24,361 nucleotides of DNA from IMG/VR virus record IMGVR_UViG_3300050821_024001, positions 1 to 24,361 of that record; one strand, given 5' to 3'. Shown here piece by piece: positions 13,753-20,598 of this stretch (positions within the stretch are counted from its first letter, which is position 1; the number at the start of each line of letters is the position of its first letter). The translations under genes were made by a program, and so were the position numbers. Source of the DNA: a virus. The notes under the pieces are model-generated. The model searched no databases and was not told the origin of the DNA. It saw only the letters and a program-made list of their open reading frames with translations.

Positions 13753-14720
13753 AACGTCCACCACATCGTCTGAAAGCTCACGGATGCGCTGGCGAGCATT
13801 CGATCCGCCTGCCTCGCCGCGGTCGCAACGAAGGCGCGACGCGCGTCTCGAACCGCTTGCCTCGCCACTGCGTCCCCCGACTCCTTCGCGTTGAGCATCG
13901 CCTCGAGCGCCATGCCTCGCGTGACCTCCGCATCTGTGCCCCGACGAATCGCGTCATGCGCGGACTGGCGCGCGGCTGGCGTGAGCCGCGTGGCGTACAT
14001 GCGCCGCGATTCACCCATCGCGTCGAGACGGGCGCGCCGATGCCCGATGCACATCCTCTCCGTATTCAGGTCCCTCGTGTCGAGATCTGCGTAGCCCGGG
14101 TCGCCCTGACGCCGCCACGCTCTGATTTGCTGGATGTGCGCGGAGCGAATCTCGTCCCGCTCCCGCTGGGCGTGGCCCTCCCGCCATTCGGCCTCCGACC
14201 GCTCGTGCGCTTCGACCGCGGCGCGATCCGCTCGCTCGATCCGTTGCTCGACGAGAGCGTCCCGCATTTCTCGCCGTCGCGCCTCGACGATCTCCGTAAA
14301 CCGCACGAGCGGCGACAGCTCGGCCGTGAAGTCCGCCGTGGCAATCGCGTTCGGCTGCCGAGGTCCGTACTCCCACCAAAGGACCATCCAGTCCGATCGA
14401 TCGATAAGGCGCAGCGCGTCGTATGCCTTCGCGAGCAGTCGCTTCGAGCGACGGTCCAGGGCGCACCAGATCTCCGCCCCGGAAAGCTGCGCCTCCGAAT
14501 CCACTCCGGTCGCCGTCGAGAGCACCGTCGCGGCCGTGCAGTCGGCCTCGAGGTTGCAGCTCTTGGCCCCCATCATAGTTTCCAGATCGATGAATAGAAT
14601 CCGGAGCTCGGTGATACGAGCGAGCGGCAGCCGGAAGCTGACGCGATCGGATGTCGTTTGTTTCGCGACATAGGACTTTGACCTAGCCGCGCGATCTTGC
14701 GTCAACTCGACTACCGCCAT
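13749..14720 (-). CDS. Charged helical protein of unknown function
   Basis: 323 residues, ATG start with a strong GGAGG six bases upstream. The first about 135 residues are mixed; the part around 93-118 (RRSKRLLAKAYDALRLIDRSDWMVLWWEYGPR) recalls the short helical signature of some phage late regulators, without a firm match. Residues about 140-235 are an almost continuous Arg/Glu/Ala helix, probably a coiled coil. The C-terminus is again helical and alanine-rich. Its own strong ribosome binding site after a 103-base gap suggests high or separate expression. The gap before it shows no other feature. Confidence 0.55.
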   Translation of the reverse strand: MAVVELTQDRAARSKSYVAKQTTSDRVSFRLPLARITELRILFIDLETMMGAKSCNLEADCTAATVLSTATGVDSEAQLSGAEIWCALDRRSKRLLAKAYDALRLIDRSDWMVLWWEYGPRQPNAIATADFTAELSPLVRFTEIVEARRREMRDALVEQRIERADRAAVEAHERSEAEWREGHAQRERDEIRSAHIQQIRAWRRQGDPGYADLDTRDLNTERMCIGHRRARLDAMGESRRMYATRLTPAARQSAHDAIRRGTDAEVTRGMALEAMLNAKESGDAVARQAVRDARRAFVATAARQADRMLASASVSFQTMWWTL

Positions 14721-14823
14721 CGTCGCCCTCCATGCCCGCGACCAGCGCGGACGAACTTCACGGGTCCAAGATCTCCCTACGCCGAGCGGGCTCGACGTGC
14801 AAGCTACATCCGAGCGAACGCTC

Positions 14824-15135
14824 TCACGTCGATGGCTCCTTCCTTCTTTGGCTTCGCCAGCGAAGCCAGTCGTGAACGTCGCCGCACGTCGTCATATACG
14901 GAAGATTACGTCCGCCCTCCGACCACAGGTCCCCTTTCCTGGCGGCCCGTCGCAGACGCTCAGTCGGAACCCCGGTCTCGTCCGATGCTTCACCCAATTT
15001 GATCAGCAGATCATCGTGGCTTACGGGCCACAAGAGGGGATCAAGTCCGTGGTATTTCGGAGCTGGCTCCGCGCGCCTTGATCGGCTCCATGTCCGGTCG
15101 GTTGTCCTGGTGTTTCTGCCGCGTTTTCGCCACAT
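14824..15135 (-). CDS. Small helix-turn-helix (excisionase/MerR-like) protein
   Basis: 103 residues from the ATG at 15135, with GGAA eight bases upstream; this start overlaps the preceding gene by 95 bases. A TTG at 15033, eight bases after the preceding stop, would give 69 residues and may be the true start. The conserved-looking part is IKLGEASDETGVPTERLRRAARKGDL...DVHDWLRWR, the pattern of a short winged helix-turn-helix that reads a substrate-like DNA site, as in excisionases and small phage regulators. The 5' part before the helix-turn-helix is basic and low in hydrophobic residues. Confidence 0.5.
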   Translation of the reverse strand: MWRKRGRNTRTTDRTWSRSRRAEPAPKYHGLDPLLWPVSHDDLLIKLGEASDETGVPTERLRRAARKGDLWSEGGRNLPYMTTCGDVHDWLRWRSQRRKEPST

Positions 15136-15445
15136 TGGGCAGTTCCGCTGCTACTGCCGTGTCCACTTTTTCGACCACGATCGTGGCGGACTCTTGGAGC
15201 GGACCCGCGTGCGCAGCGATCGCCTCGGTCCCAGGCGGTTTCGGCACACGGTCCCGCCAGCTCCACGGCTTCGCCGGTCTTCGCTCCGGATGCTTGAGAG
15301 AGCCGCAGGCTTCACACTGCTCTTTCGTCCCCATACGTAGTCCGCAATTCCCGCAGACGTCGAGCATTCGCTCTGCGTAATAGGCGAACTGCTCCTCGTC
15401 GCGACGGGTCTCCTCGTCGGTCATTTCGAAGTTGGCGAAGCTCAC
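15041..15445 (-). CDS. Zinc-ribbon protein next to the helicase loader
   Basis: 134 residues. The GTG at 15445 is preferred over the ATG at 15424: GGAG stands six bases before it and it overlaps the preceding stop by GTGA. Residues 31-47 contain C-x2-C-x9-C-x2-C (CGNCGLRM...CEACGS), a zinc ribbon. The remainder is basic and poorly structured. Small zinc proteins beside helicase loaders are frequent in phage replication operons, but I know no specific function for this one. The C-terminus overlaps the start of the next gene if that gene uses its ATG. Confidence 0.6.
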   Translation of the reverse strand: MSFANFEMTDEETRRDEEQFAYYAERMLDVCGNCGLRMGTKEQCEACGSLKHPERRPAKPWSWRDRVPKPPGTEAIAAHAGPLQESATIVVEKVDTAVAAELPNVAKTRQKHQDNRPDMEPIKARGASSEIPRT

Positions 15446-15615
15446 GGCGAGCTCCGGCCAGAAACGACGCGGCGCCGAGCACGAGGCTCGATGTCCACGC
15501 GCGGCTCGATCTCGATCGGCTCGTCCTCGGCGCGATCGAACACCCCGCGCCCACGCCGCCGCGCGCTCGCGAATTCCTCTCGGACCATTTCGGTCAGCGA
15601 TATCGGCCAGGTCAT
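15442..15615 (-). CDS. Small hypothetical protein between loader and zinc-ribbon gene
   Basis: 57 residues. The ATG at 15615 overlaps the helicase-loader stop by ATGA and its stop overlaps the next start by GTGA. It starts MTWPISLTEMVREEF, has an acidic middle (EDEPIEIEPRVDIEP) and an arginine-rich end. The perfect coupling at both ends is the main evidence that it is a gene; no family is recognised. Confidence 0.5.
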   Translation of the reverse strand: MTWPISLTEMVREEFASARRRGRGVFDRAEDEPIEIEPRVDIEPRARRRVVSGRSSP

Positions 15616-16418
15616 GGCTTCGCTCCGCAATCGAGCCACACCGCGCCGGTATCTCGTCCAAAGACCCGGCGGCGAATCCCGTCGCCGTAGCGATCGGCCA
15701 TCTGCTGCGGCGTCATCCACGTCGTGATCCACGTCGGGCGTGCCGCCGAGAACCGGACGTTGATCACCTCGGCAACCGCGGGCTGAGGCGCGGACTTCTC
15801 GCTGCCCATGTCGTCGATCACCACGAGCCGGCGCGTGATCGCCTGTTCCACGAGCGACGCCCACCCCGGTTCCCCGAGGGGGTGCCCAGCGTTCGCGCGC
15901 TCGAGCGCCCAGCTCTCCGCGAACAGGACGCGCCACGGAGACCACCGCTCCGCCGCCATGCGGGCCCGAAGCATCGCCGCCACGAGGCTCGTCTTTCCGG
16001 AGCCACTCGGACCAGTCAGGATGACGATCGGCGCGCCTACGGCCCGCCTGGCGCCGGAGAGCGCTGCCTTCGACGCCACCCGCGCCGCGAGATCGGGAGC
16101 GTCGAACGTCGCCCAGGCATAACGCGCGGGGACCACCGCCGGCGCCGCGACTGGCGCCGCCTCGCGAGCGCGCCGGCTTTCCTCCGCGGCGATTCGCGGA
16201 TCGCGTGCAGCCCGCTCCGCGGCGGCGCGCGCCATGGCGACGATCTCCGCGGTCCGCCCCACGACCTTCGGGGGCGCAGCGCGCGGCGATACGGTGGCGG
16301 GCGCCGAGTCCTCGGCCGCGAGCTGTCGCTTGCGGTCTTCGGCCAAGCGACGAAGCTCGTCGAGCTGGTCGCCAAAGCTCCGATCCTCGACCGGCTTGGA
16401 GTCGCGCGGATCACTCAT
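15612..16418 (-). CDS. DnaC/IstB-like helicase loader ATPase
   Basis: 268 residues. The ATG at 16418 overlaps the initiator gene by eight bases (ATGAGTGA). The first about 95 residues are a charged, alanine-rich arm that may contact the helicase or initiator. The AAA+ core shows Walker A GPSGSGKT (136-143), Walker B LVVIDDMG (198-205), sensor-1-like ITTWM (231-235) and an arginine-finger segment DRYGDGIRRRVF (242-253). These are the features of DnaC and phage P-type loaders, which place the host replicative helicase at the origin. Position directly after the initiator agrees. No phage helicase is visible in this window, so the host helicase is the likely partner. Confidence 0.85.
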   Translation of the reverse strand: MSDPRDSKPVEDRSFGDQLDELRRLAEDRKRQLAAEDSAPATVSPRAAPPKVVGRTAEIVAMARAAAERAARDPRIAAEESRRAREAAPVAAPAVVPARYAWATFDAPDLAARVASKAALSGARRAVGAPIVILTGPSGSGKTSLVAAMLRARMAAERWSPWRVLFAESWALERANAGHPLGEPGWASLVEQAITRRLVVIDDMGSEKSAPQPAVAEVINVRFSAARPTWITTWMTPQQMADRYGDGIRRRVFGRDTGAVWLDCGAKP

Positions 16419-17298
16419 TGGGCACCGCTTGCTTCCAGGTTGGCTCGGATATCGCTGGCTGCACGGCCGCCTTCGCGACCGCCCTCGGACGCCCGGAGCC
16501 GAGCCACTCCGGAAACCGAAGCGTCGAGACCTCGCGTCCCGCGCATGCCGCCGAGTACTCGCCGCCGAGCGCCTTCGCCCACGCGAACGACTCCATCGCG
16601 CTGGTGTGCCCGAGCCGTCGCGTCTCGCGCTCAAGCGCCTCCGTGACCGCGAGCAGCGGCTTGCCCCACGGCATCGGGTAGGTCGTCCCGCGGTGCTCGC
16701 TCAGCCCGTCGCACCAGGCCTGCACAAGCTCTGGACCCCCAGCACGCGCCGGCGGCCAGACCCCCGACTCGCGCTCCGGCCCGTCACCCGTAGAGAGTAC
16801 CCCTGACTCTCTCTCCGGATCACCCTGAAGGGAAGAGACAGGAGAGAGAGAAGAGATAGAGATAGGAACATCACTGATTTGATCATGTGATGTTTTCGGA
16901 ACTTCGCCCGAACTTCGCCCGAAGTTCGCCCGAACATTCGCCGAACGAGACGCTCTCAGTTTGGACATTCTCTCCCTGGCATTTTTTCTCGCCTCTTCGA
17001 CCATCGCCTTCGTCTGGTTCCTCGGGGCGTACCGGAGAACCTCGTAGAATCCATCACGTTCTCCGAGGAGCTGGTGATGTACCATCTCTACCAGCCGAAC
17101 CTTGTTCTTGCGATCTCCCCAAAGCGTCTCGGCATACCGCTTCGGCACGAGCCCATCAGTCATGTGCTCGCGCGAGTAGCACGTCATCGCGGTCCAAAGT
17201 CCAAGACACCCGGCCGGGTCAGAGCATGCCTGCAGGCGGTGGTGGTTCGGCAAATCGATGTCCACACACACGTAAGGTTTTTCGTGTTCACCCTTCAT
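16411..17298 (-). CDS. Replication initiator protein (winged-helix type)
   Basis: 295 residues from the ATG at 17298 with AAGGGA just upstream. A GTG at 17385 would add 29 residues but would translate the operator-like repeat at 17332-17356, so I prefer the later start. Residues 5-95 (KPYVCVDIDLPNHHRLQ, CLGLWTAMTCYSREHMTDGLVP, LVEMVHHQLL, GFYEVLRY) match the N-terminal fold of phage replication proteins encoded beside helicase loaders. A basic linker (96-125) follows, then a low-complexity stretch with PERESGV repeated twice (161-167, 174-180), and a C-terminal helical domain (about 190-270). The linker and low-complexity part coincide with the iterons and purine tract of a probable origin. 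Confidence 0.75.
   Translation of the reverse strand: MKGEHEKPYVCVDIDLPNHHRLQACSDPAGCLGLWTAMTCYSREHMTDGLVPKRYAETLWGDRKNKVRLVEMVHHQLLGERDGFYEVLRYAPRNQTKAMVEEARKNARERMSKLRASRSANVRANFGRSSGEVPKTSHDQISDVPISISSLSPVSSLQGDPERESGVLSTGDGPERESGVWPPARAGGPELVQAWCDGLSEHRGTTYPMPWGKPLLAVTEALERETRRLGHTSAMESFAWAKALGGEYSAACAGREVSTLRFPEWLGSGRPRAVAKAAVQPAISEPTWKQAVPNE
16867..16894. repeat. 8-bp inverted repeat beside the iterons
   Basis: AACATCAC (16867-16874) and GTGATGTT (16887-16894) are perfect inverted arms around a 12-base AT-rich spacer that contains TGATCA. It is the most AT-rich place in the neighbourhood and lies four bases from the first iteron, so it is a likely melting or protein-binding site. Confidence 0.65.
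16899..16942. repeat. Four tandem 11-bp iterons
   Basis: Plus-strand copies are GAACTTCGCCC, GAACTTCGCCC, GAAGTTCGCCC and GAACATTCGCC, head to tail with no spacing, followed by a partial GAAC. The period of 11 is not a multiple of three, so the encoded residues do not repeat. Selection therefore acts on DNA. One period is about one helical turn, placing all copies on one face. Confidence 0.8.
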
Positions 17299-17331
17299 TT
17301 GTCCCTTCGAAGACTTTCGCAACAAGACCGC

Positions 17332-17356
17332 ATGTTCTAATATGTTCTTGCGAACA
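17332..17356. promoter_or_regulatory. Operator-like repeats upstream of the initiator gene
   Basis: Two ATGTTC boxes lie 10 bases apart (17332-17337 and 17342-17347), and the second is part of a perfect palindrome TGTTC-TTGC-GAACA (17343-17356). It sits 34-58 bases upstream of the initiator ATG in a 102-base gap, where an operator or promoter is expected. The half-site TGTTCGCA reappears at 13008-13015 in the late promoter region. Confidence 0.5.
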
Positions 17357-17400
17357 AACACCGAACTTCCAGGAACGCCATGCACCCCATTCTGTATCTG

Positions 17401-17736
17401 TCAGGCAACCGACTGCGAGCCGCAGCGGAATTTATTCTCGGCGCAGACCACGACGCCGGGCCCGCGCTCCCCGTTGATCTCCGCCTGCCTCCGCTTCACG
17501 GCGTAAATCACCGTGGTGTGGTCGGCCCCGAAGAGAGCGCCGATCTCCGGGTAGCTCATGACGAGCGTATCGCGGAGTAACGCCCAGAAGTGACCGCGCG
17601 CCGCGACTACGCCACGGAGTCGACATGGCCCCAGTAAGTCAGCGAGAGCCACGTGATGGTCTGCCGCTACACGCGTCGCGAGGTTGAGTAGCCCAGTCTG
17701 TTCCAGGTTTTGACGAACGATCTTCCCGGGCAGCAT
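17401..17736 (-). CDS. Stand-alone DnaA domain-IV-like DNA-binding protein
   Basis: 111 residues, ATG start immediately after the preceding stop, with AAGGTGG upstream. Residues about 46-86 (ARGHFWALLRDTLVMSYPEIGALFGADHTTVIYAVKRR) match the helix-turn-helix and DnaA signature of domain IV, whose usual form is (G)(R)DHSTV-x-YA. In DnaA this domain reads origin boxes; the ATPase domain is absent here. It precedes the initiator and helicase-loader genes, so it probably helps bind the phage origin, acts as a regulator of it, or competes for host DnaA boxes. The first 40 residues are helical and not recognised. The C-terminus has two cysteines. Confidence 0.8.
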   Translation of the reverse strand: MLPGKIVRQNLEQTGLLNLATRVAADHHVALADLLGPCRLRGVVAARGHFWALLRDTLVMSYPEIGALFGADHTTVIYAVKRRQAEINGERGPGVVVCAENKFRCGSQSVA

Positions 17737-17985
17737 CTACGCGACCACCTTTCTCGCCTGAACCTTCGCCACGCACGCAGGGCAGACGCGCAGATGCGGA
17801 TCGTTCTCCCTCGTCGCGATCGTGTAGTCCGCGTCATTGAAGACGTACTCCCGAACGTCCAGATCTCTGCCGCATCGAGAGCGACCAGGATCTCCGGCGA
17901 TGCAGGCGACGAAAGGGGACTGCGGCGTCGCCGGATTTGGCAGCTTGGCCTTCTTCGGTAGTTCCGGACCGTAGGTTCCGCGCAT
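17737..17985 (-). CDS. Small cysteine-rich (zinc-binding) protein
   Basis: 82 residues. The ATG at 17985 has AAAGGCGG upstream and follows the methyltransferase stop with one base between. Cysteines stand at 28, 38, 68 and 71 (CIAGDPGRSRC ... CPAC), fitting one zinc site. The protein is otherwise basic at the start and end. No family is recognised. The frame is open further upstream, but that part is antisense-like to the methyltransferase gene. Confidence 0.6.
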   Translation of the reverse strand: MRGTYGPELPKKAKLPNPATPQSPFVACIAGDPGRSRCGRDLDVREYVFNDADYTIATRENDPHLRVCPACVAKVQARKVVA

Positions 17986-17986
17986 C

Positions 17987-18634
17987 TCAGGCCGCCTTTC
18001 TGGAGCGCGCAGGGCGCTCGCAGCGAAGCCGTTTCCAGCGACCGCCACTTCCGGCGCGCCAGGTAAGCCAAGCGTATTCGCAAGAGTCGGTGCCCTTATT
18101 GCCATCCTTCCCGACACGGAATTGAGGTCGCCGATCGAGGATGTGGACGTCCGGCGGGAACGCGTCAAGAAATGCGCCGCGCCCGTCGCTGTTCGGGGCT
18201 AGCCAGTCGAGTCGCAAGAGCATGGCGACCGTTCCGCCTCGGTTGGCGACCAACTCGCGTCCACACTTTATGAAGTCGAGCGCGTGAACGAACGGGGGAT
18301 TGCCGATGACGATGTCAGCGCCACCGTCGAGCCAGTCGTATTCACCTGCGCGATGGACGAAGTTGTCGACCAGAACAACGATTCGCTCTTCACCCTCGAA
18401 GCGCTTCCAGGCAGTGTTTGCGAGCTCCGGCTGAAGCTCGATGCCGACGAGCGTCTGGTGGGAAGACGTCGCCCGCTTCAGTCGATCCAAAATCGCCCCC
18501 TCGCCGCACCCCGCGTCCACGATCTTTTCGGACTGCGCGATCGGAAGTTCCGGAAGAATAACGTCGATCGCCCAGTCGGGCGTCGGGAAGTGCAGAGACG
18601 CGGATGTGGACGTGCCGCCTTTTGTCGAACTCAC
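17987..18634 (-). CDS. Class I DNA methyltransferase (amino-group type)
   Basis: 215 residues. The GTG at 18634 has GGAGG five bases upstream and overlaps a small gene's stop by GTGA, better than an upstream TTG at 18646. Motif I is VDAGCGEGA (39-47), acidic GIELQPE follows at about 64-70, and the catalytic motif is IGNPPF (110-115), the NPPF form of N6-adenine and some N4-cytosine enzymes. The end (CEYAWLTW) is the usual C-terminal strand. No separate target-recognition domain is evident and no restriction gene is adjacent, so it is probably an orphan enzyme that protects phage DNA or marks it. The recognised site cannot be read. Confidence 0.82.
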   Translation of the reverse strand: MSSTKGGTSTSASLHFPTPDWAIDVILPELPIAQSEKIVDAGCGEGAILDRLKRATSSHQTLVGIELQPELANTAWKRFEGEERIVVLVDNFVHRAGEYDWLDGGADIVIGNPPFVHALDFIKCGRELVANRGGTVAMLLRLDWLAPNSDGRGAFLDAFPPDVHILDRRPQFRVGKDGNKGTDSCEYAWLTWRAGSGGRWKRLRCERPARSRKAA

Positions 18635-18795
18635 GACGTCCTCCAAAATCCACGCACCCGTTTCACTCGCGCCGTACGCTGCTTCTGCGGAACTCGGCAG
18701 ATATCGCTTACGGGCTTCCGGTACTCGATCGGCCGTCCGTGCGACTTCGGCAATTCGGGCAGCCAGGGCATTTCGCCCGCCAAGATAAGGCTCAC
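18631..18795 (-). CDS. Small basic protein between DUF5131-like and methyltransferase genes
   Basis: 54 residues from a GTG at 18795 that overlaps the previous stop by GTGA; its own stop overlaps the methyltransferase start by GTGA. The sequence starts MSLILAGEMPWLPELPKSHG and ends in a basic stretch with RVKRVRGFWRTS. Without it the interval 18635-18791 would be an unusual gap in an otherwise gapless operon. It is short, but the coupling at both ends makes it convincing. No family is recognised. Confidence 0.6.
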   Translation of the reverse strand: MSLILAGEMPWLPELPKSHGRPIEYRKPVSDICRVPQKQRTARVKRVRGFWRTS

Positions 18796-19823
18796 GGCGT
18801 CACCTCAGGAAATTCGCGGACCCTCAGGTCGCTCGGCCACTCGGCCATGTCGCCGCCTTTGCGGCTCTGAAGCCGCCAGCGTCCGTTCTTGTGGCGGGCG
18901 AGTTGGCTCACGTGGACAAGCTTTCCGCTTGTGATGTCGTCGACGGTCACTGTCGGCGCGTTGTCGTCGCCCCATTCGCCGTGAACGTTGCTTCCGAGTT
19001 GCTTCATAAAGAACGAGATTTCGACCTCGCGGCACTGGTCGCGAAGCGACCGCGCCCACGCGATTTCGGACGGCCGTGCGCGTTGGCCGCTCTCGCCGCC
19101 GCCGATTACCCAATCGACGGCGCACCCACTACCGAGGCAATTCGCGCAATCTCGGAGGTTGGCTTCGCCGTTCCAGTCCGTCCCGCCGGCGCGAACGGCC
19201 CCCCATTCGCGGCAATTCGGACACGAGAGAAGGCCATACCGATTCGTCGTAGCCTCAGCGTCGATCCGAAAGTCGAGCGGCCCGAGCAGCGGCTCGCACG
19301 AGAGGAAGCGCACGGCTGACGGAATCTTGGCGAGAAGCGGAACGCGCTGTTCGGCGTACTCCTGATTCTCTACGGACGCCCCGAGCCAGATGTTCGGGAT
19401 CGGCCACGCGGGCCAGTCCGCGAGAAGCGGTGGGAACAAATCCGTAGTCGGTCGGCCGAGCGCCTGCGACGCGTGCGCGGCGAACAGGGCTACCGGAAAC
19501 GACGAATTGTGCGCCGCCCGCTCTTTCGCCCATTCGAAGAAGTGCCACATGCGCGCCGTGCGCTTCGTTAGCACTTGGAACGTGTGCCCCGGGCACGCCG
19601 CCATCACCCCGGCACGGGAGATCCGGTTCTCCTGATTGCCAAGATGCGGCAGTACGTTCGCCGCGAGCCAGTCGTCTGGCATTGCTCGGACGGCGTCTTC
19701 GTCCCACCCGTCCGACGCGACCGCGTAGAACTCGCGCCCATCTTCTGAGACGAGCGCGAGCGAGATGAGGTCGATGCGGGCGTAACCGGTCTCGCAGAAT
19801 TCGGTGTCGAGATAGTACCTCAT
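18792..19823 (-). CDS. Chimeric protein: exoribonuclease-like start joined to DUF5131
   Basis: 343 residues, ATG start overlapping the preceding stop by ATGA. Residues 1-62 match the beginning of Rv2179c-like 3'-5' exoribonucleases (RYYLDTEFCE, IDLISLALVSEDGREFYAV, WLAANVLPHLG), carrying only the first catalytic acidic pair (D6, E8). From about 70 the sequence is phage Gp37/Gp68-type DUF5131: HTFQVLTKRTARM (80-92), IPNIWLGASVEN (142-153), FLSCEPLLGPLD (173-184), DWVIGGGESG (237-246), FFMKQLG (271-277). The N-terminal cysteine cluster of DUF5131 is missing, as is most of the exoribonuclease. A CxxC pair (201-204, 226-229) lies between the DUF5131 blocks. This looks like a deletion that fused two genes in frame; either activity may be lost. 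Confidence 0.7.
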   Translation of the reverse strand: MRYYLDTEFCETGYARIDLISLALVSEDGREFYAVASDGWDEDAVRAMPDDWLAANVLPHLGNQENRISRAGVMAACPGHTFQVLTKRTARMWHFFEWAKERAAHNSSFPVALFAAHASQALGRPTTDLFPPLLADWPAWPIPNIWLGASVENQEYAEQRVPLLAKIPSAVRFLSCEPLLGPLDFRIDAEATTNRYGLLSCPNCREWGAVRAGGTDWNGEANLRDCANCLGSGCAVDWVIGGGESGQRARPSEIAWARSLRDQCREVEISFFMKQLGSNVHGEWGDDNAPTVTVDDITSGKLVHVSQLARHKNGRWRLQSRKGGDMAEWPSDLRVREFPEVTP

Positions 19824-19990
19824 TGCGGGCCTCGGTTAGCCAGAACCACGATGTACATGCAAATGGCGCAGGCGATCGCTAAGGCGAAGGCGCCGATCCA
19901 ATGGCCGCGATGCAACGACTGAGCGGTAGTGTACGCGCTGAATACGGCGAAGCCGCCATACACAAGGCCGATGGTGATTCGAAACAGCAT
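19820..19990 (-). CDS. Two-helix small membrane protein
   Basis: 56 residues. ATG at 19990 directly follows the preceding TAA, with GGGAGG seven bases upstream, one of the best ribosome sites in the window; the stop overlaps the next start by ATGA. Two hydrophobic segments (about 5-23 and 31-51) are separated by a short polar loop (QSLHRGH). It could be a holin-like or membrane-exclusion protein, but it lies in the early region, away from any lysis gene that can be seen, so its role is open. Confidence 0.65.
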   Translation of the reverse strand: MLFRITIGLVYGGFAVFSAYTTAQSLHRGHWIGAFALAIACAICMYIVVLANRGPQ

Positions 19991-20359
19991 TTACGCGCCT
20001 CCCTGCATCACGACGGTCCCGAGCCCGCGGCGCGCCGGTGGCGCCATCGGAATCACGCCGGACGGATCCATGTGTTCGTCCCGAAATTCGTTGATGGCGC
20101 GCCAGAGCTCTCCGAGCAGCCAACCCGCGCACCCGCACGCGCGCCGCTGCGCGTCAACGAACGCTCGGGCCCAGCGATTGCAGTCGGCGCATACCACCGA
20201 CGTCATAATTTCGCCTTCCCACTTCGAGACGGTTCGGGCGTACTTGTCACCCGGCCGGATGCGCCCGGAGCACTCCTCGCACTCGCGTTCGACGCGCGAA
20301 CGCGGGTACGTCGTATGCTCGAATTCGCAGGAGCCGTCGATGTCTTCGCAGGAACACAT
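19991..20359 (-). CDS. Zinc-ribbon phage protein
   Basis: 122 residues from the ATG at 20359, which shares a base with the previous stop (TGATG). Residues 27-60 form a zinc ribbon with C-x2-C (ECEECSG) and C-x2-C (VCADCN) around the strands IRPGDKYARTVSKWEGE. This resembles small zinc-binding proteins frequent in phage early regions. A second cysteine-rich stretch lies at 75-77 (CGC), followed by a helix and a glycine/proline tail. Function unknown. Confidence 0.65.
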   Translation of the reverse strand: MCSCEDIDGSCEFEHTTYPRSRVERECEECSGRIRPGDKYARTVSKWEGEIMTSVVCADCNRWARAFVDAQRRACGCAGWLLGELWRAINEFRDEHMDPSGVIPMAPPARRGLGTVVMQGGA

Positions 20360-20598
20360 CAAACGTCTGCCTTCTCGCGCACGTCGCAGGCCGCGTTGCG
20401 GTGGCCACGAGCCTGGAACAAGTTAGCCACGGCGGCGTCGATTTCGCTAATGACGTCCTCGACATCTTCGCGCGACCGGAGCCTTGAGAGTGCCGCCGCG
20501 AGGTGGTCCTCTGCGTCCTTCTCACACTGGATCGCGTTATTTTCGAGCATCTCGACGATGCGCTCTCGCCTTGTCTTCTTCGTTTTCTTTGTCGCCAT
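20359..20598 (-). CDS. Small helical protein
   Basis: 79 residues. The ATG at 20598 is chosen because GGAGG stands seven bases upstream and it shares a base with the preceding stop (TGATG); a GTG three bases earlier is possible. A lysine-rich start (TKKTKKTRRERI) is followed by a nearly continuous amphipathic helix (IVEMLENNAIQCEKDAEDHLAAAL, then VEDVISEIDAAVANLF). It may dimerise or bind nucleic acid. No family is recognised. Confidence 0.55.
   Translation of the reverse strand: MATKKTKKTRRERIVEMLENNAIQCEKDAEDHLAAALSRLRSREDVEDVISEIDAAVANLFQARGHRNAACDVREKADV

Larger units (their letters stand above)
16827..16942. other. Putative replication origin inside the initiator gene
   Basis: Three elements lie side by side: a purine-rich tract (16827-16866), an AT-rich inverted repeat (16867-16894) and four tandem 11-bp iterons (16899-16942). 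Lambda has the same order of iterons and AT-rich/purine region within gene O. The encoded protein stretch is low-complexity, which would let the DNA sequence be selected. Origin activity is inferred. Confidence 0.6.

Noticed and set aside
16899-16942. CRISPR array or protein repeat
   Set aside because: The units are 11 bp without spacers, and the period is out of phase with codons, so they are neither CRISPR repeats nor a peptide repeat.
17299-17385. GTG at 17385 as the start of the initiator gene
   Set aside because: It would place the operator-like palindrome and paired ATGTTC boxes in coding sequence, and the added residues do not belong to the recognised domain.
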